DNA of 64,000 nt. Source: Sporocytophaga myxococcoides (GTDB lineage Bacteria > Bacteroidota > Bacteroidia > Cytophagales > Cytophagaceae). Positions 47,082 through 54,665 of the stretch are shown piece after piece. How positions within the stretch are numbered: the stretch's first letter is position 1; every line of letters begins with the position of its first letter. The position numbers and the translations under genes are program-made. The DNA lies in the NCBI RefSeq assembly GCF_000775915.1, contig NZ_BBLT01000002.1, positions 62,001 through 126,000 on the forward strand. The letters are read 5' to 3'. Under the pieces are notes generated by a model. The model was not told the origin of the DNA. It worked only from the letters and a program-made list of their open reading frames with translations, and ran no database searches.

Positions 47082-48224
47082 ATGAAGATTGGAATAGTTT
47101 GTTATCCCACTTTTGGAGGTAGTGGTGTCGTTGCGACAGAGCTTGGTATTGCTCTCGCAAAGGAAGGTCATCAGATTCATTTTATTACTTATACGCAACC
47201 TTTAAGGCTGGATTTTTTTAATGAAAACCTTTTCTACCATGAAGTAGCAATTTCTTCTTACCCTCTGTTTCAATATCCTCCTTATGAGCTTGCACTTGCC
47301 AGCAAGATGGTTGATGTTGTTTTGCACGAGAAGCTTGACTTACTTCATGTACATTATGCAATACCACACGCTTCTGCTGCATATATGGCCAAGCAGATAT
47401 TGAAGACAAAAGGAATAATTATTCCGGTAGTAACTACTCTTCATGGTACAGATATCACATTAGTAGGCAAAGATGCATCTTATGAACCTGTTGTAACTTT
47501 CAGTATAAATGAGTCTGATGGGGTTACAGCAGTAAGTGCAGATCTGAAAAAAGATACTTACAAACATTTTGAAGTTACCAAAGACATTGAAGTAATTCCT
47601 AACTTCATTGACCTTAACAGATTTAAGAAACAGAAAAAAGAGCACTTCAAGCTGGCTATTTGTCCGCATGGAGAGCAGCTTCTTGTACATACTTCTAACT
47701 TTAGAGCAGTTAAAAGAGTTGATGATGTAGTGAGGGTCTTTGACAAATTGCGTAAATTGATTCCGGTAAAACTCCTCCTGGTAGGAGATGGTCCTGAAAG
47801 AATTAAGATAGAAAACCTTTGCAGGGAGTTAAAGACATGTTCTGATATAAGATTTCTTGGAAAGCTGGATGCTGTCGAAGAAGTACTTTCTGTCGCTGAT
47901 TTATTCATTATGCCTTCAGAAAAAGAAAGTTTCGGCCTTGCAGCTCTTGAAGCAATGGCATGTGAAGTGCCGGTACTAAGCTCTGAAACCGGAGGTATCC
48001 CTGAATTGAATATCAATGGAAAAACAGGATTTATGTCTAAGGTAGGTGATATAGACGATATGGTGGAGAAGGCCATGATAATTTTAAATCCGGAGAATCA
48101 TCAGACATTCAGACAAAACGCTCTGGAAAGAGCTAAAGAATTTGATGTGGTAAATATTTTGCCTTTATATGAAAGTTTTTACCAGAGAATTCTTACAAAT
48201 GTTCGGGAAACCTTAAAAGTGTAA
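47082..48224 (+). CDS. bshA: N-acetyl-alpha-D-glucosaminyl L-malate synthase
   Basis: First enzyme of bacillithiol synthesis: joins L-malate to UDP-GlcNAc. The 380-residue GT4 glycosyltransferase has the BshA N-terminus MKIGIVCYPTFGGSGVVATE, TLHGTDITLVG near residue 124, SNFRAVKRVDDVVRVF at the acceptor domain border, LVGDGPER, and the C-terminal PSEKESFGLAALEAMACEVP with the nucleotide-sugar E..E motif. Its own promoter lies upstream. bshB and bshC are not in the window. The identity is secure; bacillithiol use is thus inferred. Confidence 0.94.
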   Translation: MKIGIVCYPTFGGSGVVATELGIALAKEGHQIHFITYTQPLRLDFFNENLFYHEVAISSYPLFQYPPYELALASKMVDVVLHEKLDLLHVHYAIPHASAAYMAKQILKTKGIIIPVVTTLHGTDITLVGKDASYEPVVTFSINESDGVTAVSADLKKDTYKHFEVTKDIEVIPNFIDLNRFKKQKKEHFKLAICPHGEQLLVHTSNFRAVKRVDDVVRVFDKLRKLIPVKLLLVGDGPERIKIENLCRELKTCSDIRFLGKLDAVEEVLSVADLFIMPSEKESFGLAALEAMACEVPVLSSETGGIPELNINGKTGFMSKVGDIDDMVEKAMIILNPENHQTFRQNALERAKEFDVVNILPLYESFYQRILTNVRETLKV

Positions 48225-48282
48225 TTTTAAAAAGTATAGCGAAATAAAATCAATTTGTTTTTAGTAAATAAAGATTAGAGAT

Positions 48283-48921
48283 ATGGAAGATAAAGGATTT
48301 ACTACAAATAAGCCGAAGAATAGTGGTACTAAGCAATTATTCGACAATCCGATATTAGAAAGACTCAGCAGAACACATATATCAATACCGATTTCGATTT
48401 TTGTTGTGATATCAGCTGTTTTATTATATTACGCATTTAGGTATACCACTCTCCCTGGGTATCTGATCCCGCTGCTGTTTCTGGGAGGATTTCTGTTTTT
48501 TACTCTGATTGAATATCTCGTTCATCGGTTTGTATTTCACATGGAGCCTACAAGTAATTTCAAGAAAAAGATCCAGTACAACATGCATGGTGTGCATCAT
48601 GAATTTCCTAAGGATAAAGACAGGCTGGCAATGCCTCCCTTACTGAGCATTACGCTTGCAGTCATTTTCTTTGTAATTTTCTATTCATTAATGAATACCA
48701 AAGTATTTGGATTCTTACCAGGGTTGCTTATGGGATATGCTTCTTATTTATTTGTTCATTATATAGTGCATGCTTATGCTCCTCCAAAGAATATTTTTAA
48801 AGAACTTTGGGTGAATCATGCCATACATCATTATAAAGATAATTCTACAGTGTTTGGGGTGTCTTCACCTTTGTGGGATTATGTTTTTGGGACGATGCCT
48901 CCTAAAAAGAAACAAGCATAA
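48283..48921 (+). CDS. Fatty acid hydroxylase superfamily protein (FA2H-like)
   Basis: A 212-residue inner-membrane diiron enzyme with about four membrane segments and the histidine clusters of the sterol desaturase/fatty acid hydroxylase group: EYLVHRFVFHMEP about residues 86-98, MHGVHHEFP about 113, HYIVHAYAPP about 169 and NHAIHHYKD about 186. The HRFxFH...HGxHHxxP...LxxPP pattern is that of fatty acid 2-hydroxylases such as yeast Scs7 without the cytochrome b5 domain, so it probably puts the 2-OH on acyl chains of sphingolipids or ornithine-type lipids. The exact substrate is an inference. Converges with the REC-HPt gene. Confidence 0.85.
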   Translation: MEDKGFTTNKPKNSGTKQLFDNPILERLSRTHISIPISIFVVISAVLLYYAFRYTTLPGYLIPLLFLGGFLFFTLIEYLVHRFVFHMEPTSNFKKKIQYNMHGVHHEFPKDKDRLAMPPLLSITLAVIFFVIFYSLMNTKVFGFLPGLLMGYASYLFVHYIVHAYAPPKNIFKELWVNHAIHHYKDNSTVFGVSSPLWDYVFGTMPPKKKQA

Positions 48922-48927
48922 ATAGAA

Positions 48928-49680
48928 TTAATTGTAATGCTCAAGAGCTTTTTCTGAAACTATGAAAAGCTCTTGAGCTTTTTTATAGGCTTTTTCCATT
49001 TCCTCTTTTTCATGAGCCTTTGCGTAATTTTCCAGCTTATTCAGAGCTTCTTTTAATTCTGGAATTCCAATTACATCAGCAGTCGATTTCATTTTATGCG
49101 CTGTATTGGAAATTGCTTCATAATTTGACTCTCCAATATGGAAAGTCACTTGTTCAAAAAACTCTTTCTTGTGTTTCTTGAATAAGGAAATCATCTTTGC
49201 CAAAACATCTTTGTTGGTGATATTTCCGAATGTAAAGGGGACAATCACTTGTTCGCTGATTGTAGTGGCTTTGATATCCTTTCCAAGGTGTTTTGCAAGA
49301 ATTTCTTTCAGTTCTCTTACTTCAAATGGTTTGCTGATATAACCATTCATTCCGGCATCCAGAAATGCCTTCATGTTGCTGTTTTCAGCAGCAGTCATAG
49401 CAATAATTGGTAACTGGTCGCCAGAAAGATTAATATCGTTTCTGATCATTTGAGTGGCTTTAATCCCGTTGAGTTTTGGAAGATTGATATCCATGAAAAC
49501 AATATCGTAGTGATTCTTCCTTATTTTTTCTATTGCTTCATAACCGGATTCTGCAAATTCAACTTTATCCTTATACGTAGATAGCAATTTGGATATAAGG
49601 AATTGATTCAACTCATTATCCTCAGTAAATAAAATGGAAATAGGCTGTTCCTGAAACAGATATTCGCTTGAAGTAGTCAT
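48928..49680 (-). CDS. Response regulator with receiver and HPt domains
   Basis: A 250-residue stand-alone protein: receiver about 14-135 with Glu20/Asp21, phosphoacceptor Asp64 in VFMDINLPKLNG, Thr96 and Lys117 in YISKPFE; then a linker and an HPt domain about 150-245 with the phosphohistidine His195 in NTAHKMKST. Such REC-HPt proteins are middle steps of phosphorelays or were split from hybrid kinases. No kinase gene is near. It lies 5 bases after the membrane-anchored receiver gene (ends 49685), so both are one unit. Its last 15 codons form a terminator for the convergent gene. Confidence 0.9.
   Translation of the reverse strand: MTTSSEYLFQEQPISILFTEDNELNQFLISKLLSTYKDKVEFAESGYEAIEKIRKNHYDIVFMDINLPKLNGIKATQMIRNDINLSGDQLPIIAMTAAENSNMKAFLDAGMNGYISKPFEVRELKEILAKHLGKDIKATTISEQVIVPFTFGNITNKDVLAKMISLFKKHKKEFFEQVTFHIGESNYEAISNTAHKMKSTADVIGIPELKEALNKLENYAKAHEKEEMEKAYKKAQELFIVSEKALEHYN
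48939..48986 (+). terminator. Terminator of the fatty acid hydroxylase gene, embedded in the REC-HPt coding end
   Basis: GCTCAAGAGCTTTT (48939-48952) and its complement at 48964-48978 form a stem of at least 14 pairs with one bulge, and a run of six T follows on the plus strand. It ends the plus-strand gene at 48921 but lies wholly inside the last 16 codons of the minus-strand gene. Confidence 0.8.
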
Positions 49681-49684
49681 AACT

Positions 49685-50182
49685 TTACCTCAGGAAAAGG
49701 ATTATTGTAAAAAAAATAATGAAGATTATTGCGACAATTGTGCTTACGCTTTTATACTTGTTAATTTTAAGTTTTAGGGTAATGTTTTCTGAACGGAGAA
49801 AACGAAATTCCTGAGCTTTGCTGATAGCATTTAAAATACGCTCAACGGAATCATTGTTTTTGATGACATAATCAAATGCACCGGATTTTATCAGATCTAT
49901 TGCAACCTGAATATCGGACTGATTAGAAAGAATTATTATTTCGGCATCAGGTAATCGGTCTCTTAAAATCCTCAAGGTGTCCAATCCCTTTAAGCCTGGA
50001 AGGTTATAATCTAGAATAAAAATATCAGTGTTTTTTTCAAACTCCAGATTATTAATGAGTTCTTCCGAATTATTGTATATTTTGAAATTACAATTAAGAA
50101 GGTCTTTTATCTTATGTTCAAGGAATAATGCATATAGTTCGTTGTCCTCAACTAAAGTAATATTGATTTTTATCTCCTCCAT
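49685..50182 (-). CDS. Receiver-domain protein with C-terminal membrane anchor
   Basis: A 165-residue protein with one receiver domain (about 6-125: Glu12/Asp13, phosphoacceptor Asp58 in FILDYNLPGLKG, Ser86 in IILSNQSD, Lys108 in YVIKND) and, after a short charged helix (126-144), a hydrophobic stretch of about 18 residues (146-163, STIVAIIFIIFFTIILFL) followed by a final Arg. So the domain is tethered to the inner membrane by a C-terminal tail. There is no output domain. It is the first gene of a two-gene unit with the REC-HPt gene. A lone membrane-anchored receiver is unusual; it could be a phosphate sink or a membrane-placed phosphorelay partner, which is inference. Confidence 0.85.
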   Translation of the reverse strand: MEEIKINITLVEDNELYALFLEHKIKDLLNCNFKIYNNSEELINNLEFEKNTDIFILDYNLPGLKGLDTLRILRDRLPDAEIIILSNQSDIQVAIDLIKSGAFDYVIKNNDSVERILNAISKAQEFRFLRSENITLKLKINKYKSVSTIVAIIFIIFFTIILFLR

Positions 50183-50618
50183 TCTAAAGCTTAATTTAAA
50201 GTCCTATACGCAAGCTGTTGCTAAATGATTCTTAAAAAATTATTAAAAAGACCCTGCCTCGGAATGATTCCTTTAAAGGTAAATATATTAAAACATGCTG
50301 AATATTAATAAGATTTGAAAATATTGTAAGGAGAAAAGAAAAATAGAAAGTGCAAAAAGAAAATCAATTCAGTGTCTCCTTTTTTGCTTTACTTATTATT
50401 ACAAACGAAATATAAATCCGATAAAGAATGTCAGACAGATGTTTATAAGAATTAGAGAAGATATAAAAGCAATGTTGGAAAAACTTATTCTTTCTCACAT
50501 GATTTTAGGTTCTCCGTTTTTACAAATAAATTAAAAATATAAATTTATGCCACCTCTCTGAATTGTTTTGATAGTCAATTACATATAACTTTTAATGTAA
50601 ATTTCAAATATTAAGATT
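50183..50618. other. 436-base gene-free region
   Basis: AT-rich spacer between the start of the anchored receiver gene and the end of the P-type ATPase gene. A 27-codon frame at 50226 on the plus strand is too short to claim. No exact promoter pair or strong terminator was found, although a start for the receiver unit and a stop for the ATPase gene must lie here. Confidence 0.4.
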
Positions 50619-53246
50619 CTATACCATCTTATTCTTGGAAGTTATTAATTTCTGGATTTCATTTACTATGATCGGGCTTATTGCAAGAATTACAACAATG
50701 AACCATTGATGGCCATTCAAAGGAATTACTTCAAAGGTTTGTCTTAATATCGGAATAAACATAATCAAAACGGTAAGAAAGACGGAAGTTAATGTTCCCA
50801 GAAATAACTTCCTGTTTTCTAATAAACCGGTTAAGAATATTGAATCCTTACTTCTGATATTAAAGATATTCAAAGCAGATGATAGGGACATTACAATGAA
50901 AGCCATTGAGACTCCCAATTCTTTGGAACCGATTTCAGGAGCATTAGCCCCTAAAAAGAATGCCAAGAGAACAATGATAACAAAATTTAAAGAACGTTGG
51001 AAAATTTTAAATCCCAATCCATTTTCGAATACTCCAGAATCTTTTCTTAACGGTAGTCGTTTCATAACACCTCTTTCTGATTTTTCAAAAGAAAGAAAGA
51101 ATCCTGGAATGCCATCTGCGATTACGTTAACCATCAGAATTTGGACTGCAGTCAACGGTGCGCCCCAACCTAATGTTACTCCAGCCAGCATTATAAAGAT
51201 TTGAGCAAAATTTACAGACAATAAGAAATAAATGGTTTTCCTGATATTATCAAAGGAAGTACGGCCTTCTTTGATAGCGCTAACTATAGTCGCAAAATTG
51301 TCATCTGTAATAATCATATCAGAAGCATTTTTCGAAACTTCAGTTCCTGTTATACCCATGGCAACACCTGCGTCTGCAGCTTTCAGAGCCGGTGCATCAT
51401 TGACACCGTCTCCAGTCATCGCTACTACTTCACCTTTTGATTGCCAGGCCTGTACAATTCTGATCTTATCCTGAGGAGATACTCTGGCATAGACTGAAAT
51501 AGACTTAATCTTTTCTTTCAATTCATCGTCACTCATTTCCGTTAGTTCCTGACCAGTGACTACTAATTCTGAATCTGTATTTCCTAAAATTCCTATCTCT
51601 TTTGCAATGGCCTGAGCAGTTGACTTGTGATCACCAGTTATCATAACAGTCCTAATACCAGCTTCTTTCGCTTGTTTAACTGCTTCTTTCGATTCGTACC
51701 TCGGAGGATCAATCATTCCGATTAAACCGAGGAATTCTAAATTAGCTTCCAAAGTTTTTTCGTCAATTTCTTCAGGATACTGAGCCAATCTTTTCGCAGC
51801 GATAGCAATTACTCTTAAAGCTTTTGATCCGAATTCATCATGGATTTTTTGAGCTTTTATTCTTTGTTCTTCATTTTTCCAGATGACTGGAATCCTGTCG
51901 AAAGCACCTTTTGTTACTACTAAATATCCGTCCTCGACAAGGTGTACAGTAGTCATTAATTTTCTTTTAGAATTAAATGGCAATTCTTCAACTCTTGGAA
52001 ATTCCCGCTCAGCATCTACTCTCGTTAACCCTTTTTTATGTAATAATCTTATAATGGCTAATTCAGTCGGGTCGCCAATTACTTTTTCATTCCCCTCTTC
52101 ATCTACTTCTATTGTCGCATTTGAACAAACTGTTAGTAACACTAAAGTCTTCATTTCTGCTTTGGAAAATTCTTTTGTTGATTGGGTAGGTTCACTTGAT
52201 TCTATCCAGATCTGTTGAATCTTCATTTTGTTTTGCGTCAGCGTTCCGGTTTTATCTGAACAGATGACAGAAGTATTTCCGATAGTTTCAATGGCAGGAA
52301 TTTTTCTGATGATAGTATTCTTTTTAACCATATTGAACACGCCACGGGAGAGAATCATGGTAACAATAATTGGAAGCGTTTCCGGCACTGCTGCCACGCC
52401 TAAGGAGATACCAATTAACAGCATGTCCAGGGTAGACTGGTGATGAATGAATTTACCAATTAGGAATATTGCTATTGCAGCTATTAAAGCAATGAGAGAT
52501 AATCTCTTTGATAATTGTGTTAATTTGATTTGGAGAGGGGTTTTCAGTTTTTCAGTTTGATTCAGAAGCTTGGCAATCTTACCCATTTCCGTATTCATTG
52601 CAGTTTTGACTACTACTGCCCTTCCTCTACCATTGGTAACGAGAGTCCCGGAGAAAACCCAATCAAATCTGTCACCAATTGGTGAATCATTTTTCGAGTG
52701 AAAATGCTCATTTTTCAGGATGGGTTCAGATTCTCCTGTCAGGGAAGCTTCATCAATTTGAAGGGAATTAGTTTCCAGTAGTTGACAATCTGCAGTAATG
52801 ATATCACCGGTGTTAAATTCAACAATGTCTCCCGGTACCAGTTCGTTTGCATTAATCCTGGATTTCTTTCCATCTCTGATGACCGTTGTAGTGTTGGTAT
52901 TAAGCCGTTTTAATGCTTCTAATGCTGCCTCTGATTTACTTTCCTGGTATACTGCTACAATAACATTAATGAAAACTATAGAAAGAATTACGATTACTTT
53001 AGCCCAACCCGTTCCCTGGGTGATAGCGACATATCCTGAAATAGAAGCAGCTATCATTAAAATGATAGAAGTAATTTCGGTTAAATGGTGGAGGGATTTC
53101 TGAAGAAGAGTTTCTTTCTTTTGACCTTCAAATTCATTATATCCATGGAGGTCTAATCTATTTTTAGCTTCTTGTTGAGTTAATCCATTAAGAGAATTAG
53201 TTTTCAACCTTCGGACAAACTCTTCTTTTGATTCTTTATATACCAT
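50619..53246 (-). CDS. Calcium-type cation-transporting P-type ATPase
   Basis: An 875-residue inner-membrane pump with ten helices. P-ATPase marks: TGESEPI, phosphorylation Asp in CSDKTGTLTQNK, MITGDHK, and GDGVNDAPALKAADAGVAMG. Ion ligands favour a PMR1-like single calcium site: helix four has VPETLP, helix six NVIADGIPGFF (the N..xD pattern), while in helix five the second-site Glu is Gln (NFAQIF). Calcium is thus the likely ion, manganese possible. It would export it from the cytoplasm. The start codon follows a short purine-rich stretch. The region upstream with the tRNA-Asn genes and the following stress genes is of mixed content. Confidence 0.92.
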   Translation of the reverse strand: MVYKESKEEFVRRLKTNSLNGLTQQEAKNRLDLHGYNEFEGQKKETLLQKSLHHLTEITSIILMIAASISGYVAITQGTGWAKVIVILSIVFINVIVAVYQESKSEAALEALKRLNTNTTTVIRDGKKSRINANELVPGDIVEFNTGDIITADCQLLETNSLQIDEASLTGESEPILKNEHFHSKNDSPIGDRFDWVFSGTLVTNGRGRAVVVKTAMNTEMGKIAKLLNQTEKLKTPLQIKLTQLSKRLSLIALIAAIAIFLIGKFIHHQSTLDMLLIGISLGVAAVPETLPIIVTMILSRGVFNMVKKNTIIRKIPAIETIGNTSVICSDKTGTLTQNKMKIQQIWIESSEPTQSTKEFSKAEMKTLVLLTVCSNATIEVDEEGNEKVIGDPTELAIIRLLHKKGLTRVDAEREFPRVEELPFNSKRKLMTTVHLVEDGYLVVTKGAFDRIPVIWKNEEQRIKAQKIHDEFGSKALRVIAIAAKRLAQYPEEIDEKTLEANLEFLGLIGMIDPPRYESKEAVKQAKEAGIRTVMITGDHKSTAQAIAKEIGILGNTDSELVVTGQELTEMSDDELKEKIKSISVYARVSPQDKIRIVQAWQSKGEVVAMTGDGVNDAPALKAADAGVAMGITGTEVSKNASDMIITDDNFATIVSAIKEGRTSFDNIRKTIYFLLSVNFAQIFIMLAGVTLGWGAPLTAVQILMVNVIADGIPGFFLSFEKSERGVMKRLPLRKDSGVFENGLGFKIFQRSLNFVIIVLLAFFLGANAPEIGSKELGVSMAFIVMSLSSALNIFNIRSKDSIFLTGLLENRKLFLGTLTSVFLTVLIMFIPILRQTFEVIPLNGHQWFIVVILAISPIIVNEIQKLITSKNKMV

Positions 53247-53545
53247 AGAGCTTCTTACCTCACTTTTTCATTTGAAACCAATATTTCGAGGATTAACCCT
53301 TATAATATAGATTGGTTATTGAAAAATATTAGGGTCAGGATTTTTTAGGCTGAGCCGTCTTTAAGTTTATTCCGCAGGAAGATCAAATCATAATTCTTAA
53401 GGATTAAAAGAAGGGAAGACGAAGCGCTGTTAGATCAATTTTTAGGATCTGTTTGTAATAAGTATTACAGGTTAAACTTATCAAACCCTATTCTAGGGTG
53501 GTAGTAAACTAATTTGTCAGAATCAATATCGGCAGGGATAAAAAT
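53247..53545. other. Upstream region of the P-type ATPase, no gene
   Basis: AT-rich spacer of about 300 bases. A TATTTTTC-like box on the minus strand near 53316-53323 resembles a -7 element but without a good -33. An interrupted palindrome CCCTA..TAGGG lies near 53485-53498. No frame with gene-like content. Confidence 0.4.
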
Positions 53546-53546
53546 G

Positions 53547-53576
53547 AAAAAGCCCTCAGAATTTCTGAAGGCTTTT
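53547..53576 (-). terminator. Terminator of the distal tRNA-Asn gene
   Basis: Stem AGCCCTCAG (53551-53559) with CTGAAGGCT (53565-53573), one T-G pair, followed on the minus strand by a run of five T. Confidence 0.8.
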
Positions 53577-53577
53577 G

Positions 53578-53651
53578 CTCCCCCTGCTGGACTTGAACCA
53601 GCGACCCTCTGATTAACAGTCAGATGCTCTAACCAGCTGAGCTAAGGAGGA
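53578..53651 (-). tRNA. tRNA-Asn (GTT), copy 1
   Basis: A 74-base cloverleaf on the minus strand with acceptor TCCTCCT/AGGGGGA, anticodon loop CTGTTAA giving GTT, T arm TGGTTCAAGTCCA and discriminator G. It is identical base for base to the copy at 53776-53849. Confidence 0.96.
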
Positions 53652-53710
53652 ATATTATTGCTAAAGGATGCAGTTTTCGAGAAAATGTATCAAAATACCC
53701 TAATAATTTT

Positions 53711-53743
53711 TATTATTCAATTCTTTATTAGAATTGAATAATA
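53711..53743. repeat. 13-base AT-rich inverted repeat between the two tRNA-Asn genes
   Basis: TATTATTCAATTC at 53711-53723 and its exact complement at 53731-53743 with a 7-base loop. It follows the terminator of copy 2 on the minus strand and precedes copy 1, forming a second hairpin in line. Confidence 0.7.
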
Positions 53744-53772
53744 AAAAGGCCTTCAGAATTTCTGAAGGCCTT
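53743..53772 (-). terminator. Terminator of the proximal tRNA-Asn gene
   Basis: Perfect stem AAGGCCTTCAG with CTGAAGGCCTT around AATTT (53746-53772 region), with T or A runs on both sides; it could work in both directions. Confidence 0.85.
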
Positions 53773-53775
53773 TTG

Positions 53776-53849
53776 CTCCCCCTGCTGGACTTGAACCAGC
53801 GACCCTCTGATTAACAGTCAGATGCTCTAACCAGCTGAGCTAAGGAGGA
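53776..53849 (-). tRNA. tRNA-Asn (GTT), copy 2
   Basis: Same 74-base sequence as copy 1. This copy has a promoter-like pair just before it and its own terminator. Confidence 0.96.
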
Positions 53850-53870
53850 ATGTTATTCGCTAACGGAGTG

Positions 53871-53901
53871 CAATATTAGCCGATTGGATTTAATTATGCA
53901 A
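53871..53901 (-). promoter_or_regulatory. Promoter of tRNA-Asn copy 2
   Basis: On the minus strand ATTG (53902-53899), about 20 bases, then TAATATTG (53878-53871), one mismatch to TAnnTTTG. The start would be about 15 bases before the mature tRNA. Copy 1 has no such pair. Confidence 0.55.
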
Positions 53902-53958
53902 TACCTGTTGAAATATTTTTTTAAATATTTTTTAACTTCTTAATAATGAGTATATATT

Positions 53959-53990
53959 TTTGGATGTTGAAAATTAAAAAAATACAGTTG
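53959..53990 (+). promoter_or_regulatory. Possible promoter of hsp20
   Basis: TTTG at 53959-53962, 20 bases, then TACAGTTG at 53983-53990 (one mismatch to TAnnTTTG). It would leave a leader of about 120 bases before the chosen start. Confidence 0.45.
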
Positions 53991-54117
53991 TGTCATTTTG
54001 TCTTATCTGTAATAAGAGAAGATAGTCGAAATGGACAATTTGGCATTGATTTTTTTAGGAAAAAATGAGTGGCATATTTTTTTCTTATTGTCAATTAAAT
54101 CAAAAATGGAAAAAATT

Positions 54118-54558
54118 ATGACACTATTAGTAAAAGAAAACAGAGAAAAAGATTTCACTCCAAAATCATTTTCCGATTTTATCGATAGCTTTTTTAATGA
54201 AGCATCAGCAGTGCAAAGTAATCAGGCAAAATATTTTTCTCCCAAAGCTGATATATTAGAAGCTGATAAAGAATTTCAGATTCAGCTGGCATTACCAGGA
54301 CTAAAAAAAGAAGAAATCAAAGTTGATTTTCATGATAAAAGATTAACGGTTAGTGGAGAGAGAAAAGCTGAATTTAAAGAGCAAGGCAAAAAAGTACATG
54401 CTTTGGGAACTGCCTATGGGCAATTTCACAGATCATTTGTCTTGCCTGATGAAATTGCGCATGAAAATATTCAGGCAGAGTTTAAAGATGGAATTTTATT
54501 CATTACAATTCCAAAAGCTGAAAAAATTGAAAAGAAGTCAGTGATTGAAGTGAAATAA
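54118..54558 (+). CDS. Small heat shock protein (Hsp20/alpha-crystallin)
   Basis: ATP-independent chaperone that holds unfolding proteins. The alpha-crystallin domain spans about residues 40-140 (FQIQLALPGLKKEEIKVD; GVL-type motif EFKDGILFITIPK). The start at 54118 gives MTLLVKENREKDF; ATG 54106 and a longer frame from 54031 are possible but the family begins near here. 146 residues is normal. An N-terminal amphipathic piece holds FSDFIDSFFNEAS. The gene is followed by a terminator and then htrA; a shared stress role is likely. Confidence 0.93.
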   Translation: MTLLVKENREKDFTPKSFSDFIDSFFNEASAVQSNQAKYFSPKADILEADKEFQIQLALPGLKKEEIKVDFHDKRLTVSGERKAEFKEQGKKVHALGTAYGQFHRSFVLPDEIAHENIQAEFKDGILFITIPKAEKIEKKSVIEVK

Positions 54559-54566
54559 TTTGATCA

Positions 54567-54602
54567 AAATCCGGAGAAAAATTTTAAATCTCCGGATTTT
54601 TT
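54567..54602 (+). terminator. Terminator after hsp20
   Basis: An 11-base perfect stem (54567-54577 with 54589-54599, core TCCGGAGA) with an 11-base loop and a run of seven T. Confidence 0.88.
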
Positions 54603-54665
54603 TAGTTAAAATACTTGTTGCATTTTTTCGTTAACGTGAAATAACTCTCATTTTCTAAACTAAGT

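Larger units (their letters stand above)
53547..53672. repeat. Direct repeat copy A (terminator, tRNA-Asn, upstream flank)
   Basis: About 126 bases nearly identical to 53743-53872. Similarity covers the terminator, the full tRNA and about 20 bases before it and stops at the promoter -7 box of copy B. It points to a tandem gene duplication. Confidence 0.75.
53743..53872. repeat. Direct repeat copy B (terminator, tRNA-Asn, upstream flank)
   Basis: Partner of 53547-53672, 196-200 bases apart from start to start. The tRNA sections are identical; the flanks differ by several bases. Confidence 0.75.

Noticed and set aside
50226-50309. 27-codon plus-strand frame starting MILKKLLKRP
   Set aside because: Cationic and catchy as a peptide, but far too short, without promoter or conservation evidence.
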